Below, in pieces: positions 8,339 through 17,435 of a stretch of DNA of 64,000 nt (its first letter is position 1; every line of letters starts with the position of its first letter). Origin of the DNA: Clostridium sp. AF15-31 (GTDB lineage Bacteria > Bacillota > Clostridia > Lachnospirales > Lachnospiraceae); NCBI RefSeq assembly GCF_003461625.1, contig NZ_QTXL01000005.1:198378-262377 (forward strand), written 5' to 3'. The position numbers were made by a program, and so were the translations under genes. The notes under the pieces are model-generated. The model saw only the letters and a list, made by a program, of their open reading frames with translations. It was not told where the DNA came from and ran no database searches.

Positions 8339-9523
8339 ATGACAAAGAAAGAGGTTCTGGAAATCCGGCATCAGTTTGCACAGGCTACCTGTTCGATCGA
8401 TAAGATCTGTGGCTGCTATGTGGATGGTGACAGACGTAAAATTGCGACAATGAAGGAAGCGTTTCTCTCTCTGCCGGAGGAGGAAGCTTTTAAATATTTT
8501 GAGATTTTTAAGAAGAACTTGTCCGGCTCGATTGGAAAGAATCTGATCACGATGCCGTTTCCCACAGATTCGGAATTTGACGGCGGTACGCAGGAATTTC
8601 TGTTAAAGCTGCGTAACAGCAAATTAGAAGATGATGAACTGATCGATCAGTTCTATGACAAGGTAATCGAGAATTATGATTATACCGGAAACTATCTAAT
8701 CCTGCTGATCCATGATACATATGACGTACCCGGAAAGACCACAGACGGACTGACAATGGATGATGCCTCGGATGAGATCTACGAATACATCATGTGCTGT
8801 ATCTGCCATGTTAATCTGTCAAAGGCAGGACTTAGTTATTTTGATTCGGAGAACACCTTCCACAACCGTATCCGCGACTGGATCGTGGATGTTCCCGATA
8901 TCGGTTTCCTGTTCCCTGCATTTATCGACCGGACAGCCGATATCCATAATGTCCTCTACTATACGAAGAAGCCGGAGGAAATCCATGAGGAATTTATCCG
9001 CTATATTCTCGGAACGGGAATGCCTGTAACTGCCGGTAATCAGAAAGAGGCGTTCCAGACGATCATCACCGATACACTCGGAATGGACTGTGATTATGAA
9101 GTGATCCGGAATATCCATGAGAATCTGAATGAAATGATCGAGGAACAAAAGGATAGTCCGGAACCACTGACCTTATCCAGGAATTCATTAAAGAATCTTC
9201 TGGAAACCTCGGGAGTATCCGAAGAAAAAATGCAGACCTTTGATGCGAACTTTGATCGTGCCGCTGCTGCTTCTGTGAACCAGCATCCGGTTGCCGAAGG
9301 CTCCGATGAGACTCTGCCTGCACCGGCTCCGGGAAAAGTACAGCTCTATGCAAATAATATCGCCAGTACAAAATCATTTGAGGTAAAGACTCCGGAGGTT
9401 GTGATCAAGGTCAATCCTGACCGCGCCGATCTCGTAGAAACCCGTGAGATTGACGGACGAAAATGTATCGTAATCGAGATCACAGATGAAGTATCCGTAA
9501 ACGGAATTCCTGTAAAATATTAA
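8339..9523 (+). CDS. DUF4317 family protein
   Basis: This is a 394-residue soluble protein that I recognise as the DUF4317 family, common in Lachnospiraceae and of unknown function. It has no signal peptide or membrane helix. The first 250 residues are mixed helix and strand with conserved-looking stretches such as 'SFDSENTFHNRIRDW'-like segments ('YFDSENTFHNRI'). A Pro/Ala-rich linker follows (about residue 325), then a small C-terminal domain beginning 'KVQLYANNIASTKSFEV'. The start is ATG 8339, 10 nt after AAAGGAG; the in-frame TTG at 8330 is too close to that site. It is monocistronic and ends in a strong terminator. Confidence 0.8.
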   Translation: MTKKEVLEIRHQFAQATCSIDKICGCYVDGDRRKIATMKEAFLSLPEEEAFKYFEIFKKNLSGSIGKNLITMPFPTDSEFDGGTQEFLLKLRNSKLEDDELIDQFYDKVIENYDYTGNYLILLIHDTYDVPGKTTDGLTMDDASDEIYEYIMCCICHVNLSKAGLSYFDSENTFHNRIRDWIVDVPDIGFLFPAFIDRTADIHNVLYYTKKPEEIHEEFIRYILGTGMPVTAGNQKEAFQTIITDTLGMDCDYEVIRNIHENLNEMIEEQKDSPEPLTLSRNSLKNLLETSGVSEEKMQTFDANFDRAAAASVNQHPVAEGSDETLPAPAPGKVQLYANNIASTKSFEVKTPEVVIKVNPDRADLVETREIDGRKCIVIEITDEVSVNGIPVKY

Positions 9524-9529
9524 AAAATG

Positions 9530-9594
9530 CCCCACTGATCATACAAATGCCTGTAAGCAGATATCTTCCTATGATCAGTGGGGTATATTTTTTT
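9530..9594 (+). terminator. Terminator between DUF4317 and sbcC
   Basis: A 14-bp stem (9530-9543 with 9570-9583, CCCCACTGATCATA) is followed by TATATTTTTTT on the plus strand. It can also fold on the minus strand at the end of sbcC, so it may serve both convergent genes. Confidence 0.85.
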
Positions 9595-12500
9595 ACACCT
9601 GTATCTCCACATGACTGCCGCCCTGATGATCCTTAGTAACCAGGATCTGGCGGTCGATACGATGCTTCAGCTCTTCCACATGAGATATGATACCAACCAG
9701 ATGATCGGACTCGGACAACTCAGCCAGTACATTTAATGCCTGCTCCAGAATATCAGAATCCAAAGAGCCAAAGCCTTCATCGATAAATAATGTATCAATT
9801 CTTACACCTGCTGCATTTGCAGATACAATATCGGCAAGTCCAAGTGCCATAGACAGAGATGCTACAAATGCTTCCCCGCCGGACAGTGTTTTGACATCTC
9901 TTTCTTTTCCTGTCCGATGATCCAGCACGAACAGATCAAGCCCTCTGTTTCCTGCAGTCTTCTGTCCGCGTTTCAGCTCAAACTGGTTGCATACGATCTG
10001 GCGCAGTCTGTGATTCGCACTGTCTATAATGCGGTCAAAATAGACCTCCTGTATATAGGTTTCCAGCTTATAGTTACCAAGTGCGGCCTGTGAAAGATCC
10101 TGAAGCTTACTGTATCTCTTATAGATATTCAGATATGCTCCATAATCCTTCTTTAATTTGCTGTATGCTGCCTTATTCTTAACTAATCGTTCCGCGATCG
10201 CATCATGCCTGATGGCAACACTGTTTTTCTTCCGGATCGTGCGTTCTATCTGCCCGGATATCTGTTCAAGCAGAACCGTTGATGCCGTACAGAAATGTGT
10301 ATAACATTCTCCGTAGCCGCCTGCCTGCTTTTCCAGTTCCTGTTCATCTGCAAAATCATTTTCTTGATTGCTGTCAGGAAGCTTCTGTATCACACTTTCG
10401 TCATTTACAGATGTGTTCATTTCTCCGCTGTCCGTTTCAAGTGCAGAAAGAACATCTTTCTCCAACTGCCATTCCTGTCTGTATTGCATATTCTGATCTT
10501 CTGCATCACGTTTCAGATTTGTTTCCAGTGCAGAGAGTTCCTTTGCAAGTTTATTATAAGTATCTCTTGCCTCTGTCTTCTTCCGGTTCACCTCGGCAAT
10601 CTCATTTCTCACCTGTTGCAGTTGCTTCAGGATATCCGACTCATCCCCCCGGATCTCCTGTCGCATCTGTGCCGCGGCTGCCTGCTTTGCCGTGTAACTC
10701 CGGTCTGCCTCCTGATATTCCTCTGTTACCCGCACTTCCGTTTCTTCCAGTTCTTTTATCTGCAAACGAAGCTCACCAAGCTGCCTTTTATGTTCTTGAT
10801 AACTTCTGTGCTCTTTCTCAAGTGTCCGCAGTCTGGCTTCTGTTTCCTCTGTCCTTTTCTCCCAGATCACATGCAGTTTTCTGACCTCATCTATCAGAAC
10901 ATCAGCCTGTACTGTCTGATCCGGTATGGTAAAGGCTGCCATCTCCATAACCGCTGCTGTTGTCTGATTCCGTTTTTCTTCCAGACGACCATTCAGGCTT
11001 CCAAGCTCATTTTCTTTTCGTCTGAATGAAGCATCCGCCTGATCAAATGCAGCCCGGAGCTTCTTTACCATTTCTTCTGTTACAACAGCTCCGTCACAAT
11101 GTGCCTTTTCCGGATGTGTCTTACTTCCACAGACCGGACACGGTGTTCCCTCCTGTAGGTTTGCTGCCAGTTCTCCACAGATCTGATCATTCCGATTTCT
11201 GATAGCTTCCTCGTAATTCGCATTTGCCTGATTCCGCTTCTCAAATGCACTCCGATTATCAACCACCATCTGCTGTTTCTTAATTTCCAGATGATCAATC
11301 TCCAGACATTCTTTTTCAAGCTCCTGTAACCGCTGCATACGTTCTGCAATCTGTTTCTTTTCTGTCTGAACCTTCTCAAGCTTCACCTGTGAAGTGTCAC
11401 CCGGATTCACGATCTGTTCCAGCTCCTCGGTCTGCTTCTGAAGTTTCTTCTTTGTTTCAAGAATATCCTGTCTTTTCTTTCCTGCCTGATGGCATACCTG
11501 CTCCACAAGCAGCAATTCTTTCTCCATCTCATTTAACCGCACAAAAGAATCTGCCTGTTTCTGAAGCTCCGCCTGTCTCAGCATAAGCGGTTCTGTAGAC
11601 TGTGCTTCCATACTATGATTCTGTGCTTCTGCACTGACAAATTCCTGCTTCACCTGTCTGTATGCATCGAGATGTGCCACATAGCCATCATAGGTCTGAC
11701 CGATGATTCTCTTATTTTTCTCGATTGCTGTATACCAGTTGTCATATTGGTTATTGGTCTGTGTATAACTCTCAATCTGATGATGCAGATCTTTCGCCTG
11801 CTTTTCTTCGATCTGATTCAGACTGTGCAGCTCTTCCAGAATATCATCAAATGCAAGATGACGGTTTTCCAGATGCTCCGGCAGATCCTGAAGTCCTGTT
11901 TTATAAAGCTCCGTTTCATCCGGCAGCTCTACTCCCTCTATCGTACGATCTACCTTTGCAACAAGCTCTGTATAGACCCCCTCTGCCTCTTTACAGTCCT
12001 GTGCGATCCTGTTCTGGATATATTCATAAATCTTCGTATCAAATATCGTCTTAAAGATATCGCTTCGGGTCTTCGTATCCGCAACTAACAGCTTCTTAAA
12101 ATCTCCCTGTGCGATCATCGCAACCTGTCGGAACTGATCGGCCGTAAGTCCCAACACTTCTCTTACCCTGCCGATCACCCCTGCTGTCCGCTTACCATCA
12201 ATATCTGCCGCTTTCAGCTCTGTCTCCTGTCCATCCTCCATCCAGCGCACTTCTGCCTGCTTCATGGATTTGTATCCCGGTCTCTCATACGCTGGACTTC
12301 GCCAGACCTTATATTCATGACCGCCGCTTTCAAATAACAGCTCTGCATAGGTAAGCTGCTTTGGATCTGCAAAATCACTTCGGAGCATTTCACCGTTTCG
12401 TCCGGTGTTATTCTTCCCGCTTCCTGCGCTGGTCTCTCCGTAAAGGGCATACATGATTCCGTCAAATATCGTTGTCTTTCCCGATCCGGTATCTCCCGAG

Positions 12501-12607
12501 ATCAGAAAAAGCCCCTGTTTCCCAAATTTTCGAAAGTCAATCTCCGTTTTTTCTATATACGTTCCAAACGCTTCCATTGTAAGTACCAGTGGCCGCATCA
12601 TCTTCAC
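9593..12607 (-). CDS. sbcC: DNA double-strand break repair nuclease subunit SbcC (Rad50-like ATPase)
   Basis: SbcC is the SMC-like ATPase of the SbcCD complex, which opens and trims hairpins and blocked DNA ends. The 1004 residues contain Walker A 'SGDTGSGKTT' (about 37-46), two long coiled-coil arms flanking the zinc hook CPVCG (about residue 490), the ABC signature 'LSGGEAFVASLS' (about 902) and Walker B 'TLFIDEGFGSLD' (about 939). The GTG start at 12607 overlaps the sbcD TGA stop (GTGA), implying translational coupling. Substrates of SbcCD are hairpins, and several long foldback DNA elements lie nearby. Confidence 0.95.
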   Translation of the reverse strand: MKMMRPLVLTMEAFGTYIEKTEIDFRKFGKQGLFLISGDTGSGKTTIFDGIMYALYGETSAGSGKNNTGRNGEMLRSDFADPKQLTYAELLFESGGHEYKVWRSPAYERPGYKSMKQAEVRWMEDGQETELKAADIDGKRTAGVIGRVREVLGLTADQFRQVAMIAQGDFKKLLVADTKTRSDIFKTIFDTKIYEYIQNRIAQDCKEAEGVYTELVAKVDRTIEGVELPDETELYKTGLQDLPEHLENRHLAFDDILEELHSLNQIEEKQAKDLHHQIESYTQTNNQYDNWYTAIEKNKRIIGQTYDGYVAHLDAYRQVKQEFVSAEAQNHSMEAQSTEPLMLRQAELQKQADSFVRLNEMEKELLLVEQVCHQAGKKRQDILETKKKLQKQTEELEQIVNPGDTSQVKLEKVQTEKKQIAERMQRLQELEKECLEIDHLEIKKQQMVVDNRSAFEKRNQANANYEEAIRNRNDQICGELAANLQEGTPCPVCGSKTHPEKAHCDGAVVTEEMVKKLRAAFDQADASFRRKENELGSLNGRLEEKRNQTTAAVMEMAAFTIPDQTVQADVLIDEVRKLHVIWEKRTEETEARLRTLEKEHRSYQEHKRQLGELRLQIKELEETEVRVTEEYQEADRSYTAKQAAAAQMRQEIRGDESDILKQLQQVRNEIAEVNRKKTEARDTYNKLAKELSALETNLKRDAEDQNMQYRQEWQLEKDVLSALETDSGEMNTSVNDESVIQKLPDSNQENDFADEQELEKQAGGYGECYTHFCTASTVLLEQISGQIERTIRKKNSVAIRHDAIAERLVKNKAAYSKLKKDYGAYLNIYKRYSKLQDLSQAALGNYKLETYIQEVYFDRIIDSANHRLRQIVCNQFELKRGQKTAGNRGLDLFVLDHRTGKERDVKTLSGGEAFVASLSMALGLADIVSANAAGVRIDTLFIDEGFGSLDSDILEQALNVLAELSESDHLVGIISHVEELKHRIDRQILVTKDHQGGSHVEIQV

Positions 12608-13761
12608 CCCTGTCTCTGTTCATAATAATCCCGGATCAACTGTCTGATATAAACTGCATTTTCATCGGACAGCTCCCGTTTCATCTTTCTGTTATAGAAA
12701 TCCGCAAATGCCTCATCAGGTGCAAGATTCTTCACGTCCTCAAGTGTCCGTTCCTGTTCCGTTCTGCTGCCATCTGCCATCTGGAATTCTACTGACATCA
12801 GGTTCTTATACACGGTCCGAAGTCTCGCCTGAACATCAATGATCGTTTCCTTATCCGTTAGCACAATTCTCGCATAATCTTCATTTGCTTCCCGGCTCAT
12901 GGCTTCATCAAGTGTACCCGTAAAATTGTACCACGCATGAAGCTGGTGCAGGGGCAGTTCACGGATCGAAAGCTTTCCTTTTTCTCCAAGTTCTACCACT
13001 GTGACAGATTTCTGATCGTCGGCTTCCGACATAGAATAGATAACCGGTGTGCCACAATACCGAATCTCCGGCTTTCCGATCTGCTGTGGAGAATGAAGAT
13101 GTCCAAGTGCCACATAGTCAAATATATCAAATACCGTACGGTCAATATTATCCAGTCCACCGATCGATATTGTCTCCGAATCCGACCGCCGGTTCACTCC
13201 ACTATTTGTTACGTTCTGATGGGTGATCAGTACATTTCTTTTCCCCGGATCAACTTGCATGGCTGCAACTGCCTGCTGCATGGCTTCTGTATATGTTAAG
13301 GCTGCTGACTCTTTCTCCGGTTCTTCTGTTAAATCCGATAATGTATTTTTTACGTTTGCCGGCTTTACAAACGGCATCAGATAAAAATTCACATCTCCCC
13401 ATTTATCCTGCATCGTCACCTTCATGGCTTCTCCACCATAGGTTCCTTTCATATATATATTCTGCTTTTTCATGATACTGCTGGCAAAATCCAGACGTTC
13501 TGCCGAATCATGATTGCCACTGATAATGAGGATGATCGTTCCGCTGTCTGCAAGTTCAGTCAGGAATTCATCAAATTCTGTTACTGCTTTTGCGGATGGA
13601 ACTGCTTTGTCATAGATATCTCCTGCGATCATCACGGCATCCGGCTGTTCTTCTCTTACATATGCAAGGATCTGGTCAAACACATAGCGCTGGTCTTCCC
13701 ACATCTCATATCCATTTACGATCTTGCCAATGTGCAGATCCGACAAATGAAACAGCTTCAT
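12604..13761 (-). CDS. sbcD: DNA repair exonuclease SbcD (Mre11-like)
   Basis: SbcD is the manganese-dependent nuclease partner of SbcC. Metallophosphoesterase motifs are visible in order: 'FHLSDLHIGK' at the N-terminus, 'MIAGDIYD', 'ISGNHDS', 'ITHQNV' and 'ALGHLHSPQ'. The start is ATG 13761 with AAAGGAG 9 nt upstream, giving 385 residues. The open frame runs further upstream to 13839 but has no ribosome site and would begin close to foldback element C. It is the first gene of the sbcDC operon. Confidence 0.95.
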   Translation of the reverse strand: MKLFHLSDLHIGKIVNGYEMWEDQRYVFDQILAYVREEQPDAVMIAGDIYDKAVPSAKAVTEFDEFLTELADSGTIILIISGNHDSAERLDFASSIMKKQNIYMKGTYGGEAMKVTMQDKWGDVNFYLMPFVKPANVKNTLSDLTEEPEKESAALTYTEAMQQAVAAMQVDPGKRNVLITHQNVTNSGVNRRSDSETISIGGLDNIDRTVFDIFDYVALGHLHSPQQIGKPEIRYCGTPVIYSMSEADDQKSVTVVELGEKGKLSIRELPLHQLHAWYNFTGTLDEAMSREANEDYARIVLTDKETIIDVQARLRTVYKNLMSVEFQMADGSRTEQERTLEDVKNLAPDEAFADFYNRKMKRELSDENAVYIRQLIRDYYEQRQG

Positions 13762-13806
13762 CGTTGTTATCTCCTTTCCCATACATGTTTTCCATGTTCC
13801 CCGGAC

Positions 13807-13949
13807 GAAAGTTTCTATCCTTAGTAACTTATTACGCAAATCGCTCTCGCTCTGTTTTCATGCAGCGGTTCTAAGCTCCCACTTCGTGGATCGCTAAGTA
13901 CCGGCATTCAAACAGGTTTGTTCCATAAGTTCAAAGGATAGAAACTTTC
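13807..13949. repeat. Foldback element C (shares its core with element B)
   Basis: The outer arms begin and end with the inverted pair GAAAGTTTCTATCCTT / AAGGATAGAAACTTTC, extended by AACTTAT / ATAAGTT. The interior repeats the conserved core of element B: GCAAATCGCTCTCGCTCT, ATGCAGCGGT, AAGTACCGGCATTC. Where B pairs CTATCC with GGATAG, C pairs CTGTTT with AAACAG, a compensatory change. The apical hairpin is also different (CCAC-TTC-GTGG). It lies upstream of sbcD and downstream of corA. Confidence 0.8.
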
Positions 13950-14017
13950 TGTCTCTGAAATGAATACCTGTTTTTCAAGTATATTCAGTTTATCATTATG
14001 AATTAACGAGGTCAACT

Positions 14018-14295
14018 TTCTTCGAACTTTCGAAATCGCTACACACATGCGCATTCCGGACTATCGTCCTTCTTGCTTATGTGTCACCCTCCCTCTACCT
14101 ATAAAAATAATACGATTTCTCCGTTCTTCGAACTTTCGAAATCGCTTCACACATGCGCATTCCGGACTATCGTCCTTCATGCTTATGTGTCACCCCCCTC
14201 TACCTGTAAAAATAATACGATTTCTCCGTTCTTCGAACTTTCGAAATCGCTTCACACATGCGCATTCCGGACTATCGTCCTTCATGCTTATGTGT
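14018..14295. repeat. Tandem repeat, about 2.6 copies of 105-106 bp
   Basis: The unit begins TTCTTCGAACTTTCGAAATC and recurs with TTCGAAC at 14021, 14127 and 14232, so periods are 106 and 105 bp. Copies differ at only a few positions, implying recent duplication or homogenisation. Each unit contains two foldbacks: ACACAT...ATGTGT around GGACtatcGTCC, and CGATTTC...GAAATCG spanning the unit junction. No convincing gene is present. The third copy ends just before the corA-side hairpin. Confidence 0.9.
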
Positions 14296-14301
14296 GTTTA
14301 T

Positions 14302-14360
14302 CCGTCAAATAAATAAGCAGCGTTGTCTGTACACAGATACGCTGCTTATTTGCTTGACGG
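14302..14360 (-). terminator. Hairpin after corA
   Basis: An inverted repeat of CCGTCAA plus ATAAGCAGCG and their complements forms a long stem just past the corA stop. There is no good T-run on the minus strand; a T-rich tail exists on the plus side. Probably a terminator for corA. Confidence 0.6.
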
Positions 14361-14368
14361 ATTTATTT

Positions 14369-15316
14369 TTACATCTTGAACATTTTCTTTTTCTTGAGGA
14401 TTAGCGCTATGATAATACAGATCAGAACGATGATGCCACATACAATGTAGAAGCCGTATGGGGTTCCTGCGAGAGGCATCCACTTACCTGATACGTTCAT
14501 TCCATAGATACCGGATATGATCGTCGGGATCGCCATTACGATGGTGATAGCCGCTAAGAACTTCATGATATTGTTCAGGCGGTTATTAATAATCGTCGTC
14601 ATCAATTCTCTTGTACCGCTTATGATATCTCGATAGATTCCGGTCATCTCGATAGCCTGTTTGTTCTCGACCATAACATCATCCAGAAGCTCCTGATCCT
14701 CCGGGTACTGCTTGATGCTGCTGTATCTTGCAAGCTTATCTAACACAACTCCGTTTGCACGAAGTGAAGTTGCAAAGTATACAAGGTTGGATTCCAGTTC
14801 GTGAAGATCAATCAGATCCGCATCCTCTGTCTCATCCTGGATTCGCTGTTCGATCAGGTTTCTTCTACGATCCATAACTCGCAGATAATACTGATAAGTC
14901 ATGCAGTTTCTATATAAGATCTGGTACATGAAACGCATCCGTTTCTTTGTACTGAATTCCTTTACCTTTGACTCAATAAATGCATCCAGAACAGGTGTAT
15001 CCTCCGCGCATACCGTGATCAGAATGTCCTTTACGAGGATAATACCCAGAGGAATAGTTGTATATGCTTCGCGTTCATTTCTCATCTCAATCGACGGAAT
15101 ATCGACAAGGATCAGTGTATAACCATCTTCGACCTCCACACGGGAGCTCTCCTCATCATCCAATGCGGCTCTGACATCTGCCAGATCAATCTCGAAATCT
15201 TCTGCAATCAGTTTGGTCTCATCTACTGTAGGCTTCGTCATACAAACCCACATATTGTCTTCATATTCTGTTATCTCTGACAAAACCTTATGATCTGTTC
15301 TATAGAACTTTATCAT
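14369..15316 (-). CDS. corA: CorA-family divalent cation transporter
   Basis: This is a homopentameric channel for Mg2+ or a related divalent cation. The 315 residues have a large cytoplasmic alpha/beta N-terminal domain, a long helix, and two C-terminal membrane helices. The first ends in the selectivity motif Y-G-M-N ('ISGIYGMNVSG'), and the second ('YGFYIVCGIIVLICIIIALIL') ends in a lysine-rich tail. Length and motif order are typical. It is monocistronic and divergent from the methyltransferase gene at 15517. The 200-bp gap between them carries both 5' regions; I could not assign a Mg2+ riboswitch there. Confidence 0.93.
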   Translation of the reverse strand: MIKFYRTDHKVLSEITEYEDNMWVCMTKPTVDETKLIAEDFEIDLADVRAALDDEESSRVEVEDGYTLILVDIPSIEMRNEREAYTTIPLGIILVKDILITVCAEDTPVLDAFIESKVKEFSTKKRMRFMYQILYRNCMTYQYYLRVMDRRRNLIEQRIQDETEDADLIDLHELESNLVYFATSLRANGVVLDKLARYSSIKQYPEDQELLDDVMVENKQAIEMTGIYRDIISGTRELMTTIINNRLNNIMKFLAAITIVMAIPTIISGIYGMNVSGKWMPLAGTPYGFYIVCGIIVLICIIIALILKKKKMFKM

Positions 15317-15516
15317 GCCAAACTACCCACTTCCATATAAGGATTTCTAACCGAATTTATATTAGCACAAAAGGCCGCCATGTTCAATCTCAAACCTTAT
15401 TTTTTATATTCTGTCTGCTGCAACAAATAGAAAACTGCTCCAAAAGAAACGGTTGTTTTTCCTTTCTGAGATGTATATAATGATGGCATTGAGATTTTAT
15501 GAAATGAGGTTTTTCT

Positions 15517-16290
15517 ATGGATGCCTATACAAGCTTTGCACAGGTATACGATGAGCTGATGGATAACATTCCTTATGACGAATGGATATCTTATATCACC
15601 AGCCTGCTCCATGAATACAATATCACCGAAGGTCTGGTTGCCGAGCTTGGCTGCGGAACGGGAACAATCACGGAAGGACTTGCAGCCGCTGGCTATGATA
15701 TGATCGGAATTGATGTATCTCCTGATATGTTAGAGATTGCAAATGAAAAAAAGATTGCGAATGGTTTCTCATCCATTATGTATCTCCAGCAGGATATGTG
15801 TTCCTTTGAATTATATGGAACAGTAAATGCCATCGTCTGTGTCTGCGACAGCATCAACTATCTGTCAAATACAGATCAGATCACTACCGTTTTTTCTCTT
15901 GCAAATAATTATCTGGAAGCAGGGGGTATCTTTATCTGTGATTTTAAGACCAAACACTATTTCCGGGATGTCGTTGCAGATTCAGTGATTGCTGAGGATC
16001 GGGATGATGTCAGCTTCATTTGGGATAATTATTATGATGAGGAACAGAATGTCAACGAGCTTGCACTCAGCCTGTTTCTAAAAGAAGATGGCAACCTGTA
16101 CCGAAAAACGCAGGAATTCCATTACCAGATTGGTCTGACCTGTGAGGACATGATTCGTTGTGTAGAACAGGCAGGTATGGAGCTTCTTGCCATGTATGAT
16201 GCATTTACGCACACGCCAGCAACCGATGACAGTGAACGTGTCTATGTGATAGCCAGAGAAAAACATCACGAAGGCAAATTATATATCTGA
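15517..16290 (+). CDS. Class I SAM-dependent methyltransferase
   Basis: This is a 257-residue soluble methyltransferase of the Rossmann class. Motif I is 'VAELGCGTGTITEGLAAAGYDMIGIDVS', followed by 'MLEIANEKK' and 'QDMCSFEL' at the expected distances. Substrate is not evident; similar small-molecule methyltransferases in Clostridia are annotated only generically. ATG 15517 is preceded by a GAGG ribosome site. It lies 171 bp upstream of hslO in the same direction and could be partly cotranscribed with it. Confidence 0.85.
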   Translation: MDAYTSFAQVYDELMDNIPYDEWISYITSLLHEYNITEGLVAELGCGTGTITEGLAAAGYDMIGIDVSPDMLEIANEKKIANGFSSIMYLQQDMCSFELYGTVNAIVCVCDSINYLSNTDQITTVFSLANNYLEAGGIFICDFKTKHYFRDVVADSVIAEDRDDVSFIWDNYYDEEQNVNELALSLFLKEDGNLYRKTQEFHYQIGLTCEDMIRCVEQAGMELLAMYDAFTHTPATDDSERVYVIAREKHHEGKLYI

Positions 16291-16309
16291 TCTCCTGCCG
16301 TAGTAATTT

Positions 16310-16435
16310 TAGTCATCAATTTATTATTAAGCACTACTTTTATAGATACAAGTATTATTTTGTTATTAATCAGCACTTTATAAATGCAGGTATTATTTTT
16401 AAAAAGGCACCTTAAAAGTGCAATATTTTACATTA
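16310..16435. repeat. Degenerate AT-rich repeat upstream of hslO
   Basis: Imperfect copies of a unit resembling GCACTTTTATAxATxCAxG followed by TATTATTTT occur about 2.5 times at roughly 40-bp intervals, ending in a GCAC/GTGC foldback. It fills the gap between the methyltransferase and hslO. Function not evident. Confidence 0.4.
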
Positions 16436-16461
16436 TATATAGAAAGAACGAGGAATAACAT

Positions 16462-17337
16462 ATGAGTGATTATATTATCAGAGGTATGGCGGCAGATGGA
16501 CAGGTTCGTTTCTTTGCCGGCACCACAAAGAAAATTGTTGAAACAGCAAGAAGTATTCACAATACCAGTCCGGTTGCCACTGCTGCCCTCGGTCGTCTGC
16601 TGACCGCAGGTGCATTGATGGGGGCTGCATGTAAGAATGACTCCGATCTGCTGACGCTCCAGATCCAGTGCAACGGTCCGATCGGCGGACTGACAGTGAC
16701 TGCTGATGCACACTGCAATGTCAAAGGCTATGTCAACAATCCGGAAGTTATCCTGCATGCAAATGATAAGGGAAAACTGGATGTCGCTAAAGCTCTTGAT
16801 ATGGGCGTGCTCTCCGTGATCAAGGATATCGGCTTAAAAGAGCCTTATATCGGTCAGACCCAGCTTGTTTCAGGTGAGATTGCAGAAGACCTGACATATT
16901 ATTTTGCAACCTCAGAACAGATTCCAACTTCTGTAGCTTTAGGGGTTCTGATGGAGAAGAACAACACAGTAAAACAAGCCGGTGGCTTTATCATTCAGCT
17001 TATGCCATTTGCATCCGAGGAACTGATCTCTGATCTGGAAAAACGTCTGGGTGAATTCACATCCATTACCGCTCTCCTCGACCAGGGTATGGAACCGCTT
17101 GATATCGTGAAGCAGATCTTTGAAGGCTATAATGTAGAAGTTACCGATACCATTCCTACGAAGTGGCACTGCAACTGCAGCAAGGAACGTTTCTCACAGG
17201 CTGTTATCAGTCTCGGTAAAAAGGAGATTGCAAATCTGCTCGCAGACAATAAGCCGATCGAGGTAAACTGCCAGTTCTGCAACTCCTCTTACACCTTCTC
17301 ACCAGAGGAACTGGAAAATATGTTACTTGGCAAATAA
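16462..17337 (+). CDS. hslO: Redox-regulated chaperone Hsp33
   Basis: Hsp33 is a cytoplasmic holdase that is inactive while its four cysteines bind zinc and is activated by oxidative unfolding. The 291 residues include the N-terminal 'AADGQVRFFAGTT' and 'TAALGRLLTAGALMGA', and the C-terminal redox switch with CxC (about 237-239, 'WHCNCS') and CxxC (about 270-273, 'NCQFCN'). All four cysteines are present, so the switch should work. A strong terminator follows. Confidence 0.95.
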   Translation: MSDYIIRGMAADGQVRFFAGTTKKIVETARSIHNTSPVATAALGRLLTAGALMGAACKNDSDLLTLQIQCNGPIGGLTVTADAHCNVKGYVNNPEVILHANDKGKLDVAKALDMGVLSVIKDIGLKEPYIGQTQLVSGEIAEDLTYYFATSEQIPTSVALGVLMEKNNTVKQAGGFIIQLMPFASEELISDLEKRLGEFTSITALLDQGMEPLDIVKQIFEGYNVEVTDTIPTKWHCNCSKERFSQAVISLGKKEIANLLADNKPIEVNCQFCNSSYTFSPEELENMLLGK

Positions 17338-17340
17338 AAC

Positions 17341-17414
17341 AGAAAACGCTGATCTGTTCCTATGTGAATACTACCAAAGAGTTTATTGACAATGTGAACA
17401 GATCAGCGTTTTCT
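17341..17414. terminator. Bidirectional terminator between hslO and the NhaC-family gene
   Basis: A perfect 19-bp inverted repeat (17341-17359 with 17396-17414, AGAAAACGCTGATCTGTTC) lies between two convergent genes, with A-rich and T-rich flanks. Confidence 0.85.
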
Positions 17415-17435
17415 ATATTCTTTGAATTGTCTCTA

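Noticed and set aside
10295..11029. Long plus-strand frame opposite sbcC
   Set aside because: Antisense shadow of the sbcC coiled coil, with leucine- and cysteine-rich low-complexity translation and no ribosome site.
13762..13839. N-terminal extension of SbcD
   Set aside because: AAAGGAG and ATG 13761 give the canonical SbcD start; the extension lacks a ribosome site and leads into foldback element C.
14018..14295. Possible CRISPR array
   Set aside because: The whole 105-bp unit is repeated with no unique spacers, the unit is far too long, and no cas genes are present.
14047..14316. Open frame across the tandem repeat
   Set aside because: The open frame is a by-product of the repeat having a period divisible by three; it has no ribosome site and no plausible protein.
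15317..15516. Mg2+-sensing riboswitch for corA
   Set aside because: The 200-bp divergent region is too short and lacks recognisable ykoK or mgtA-type elements.
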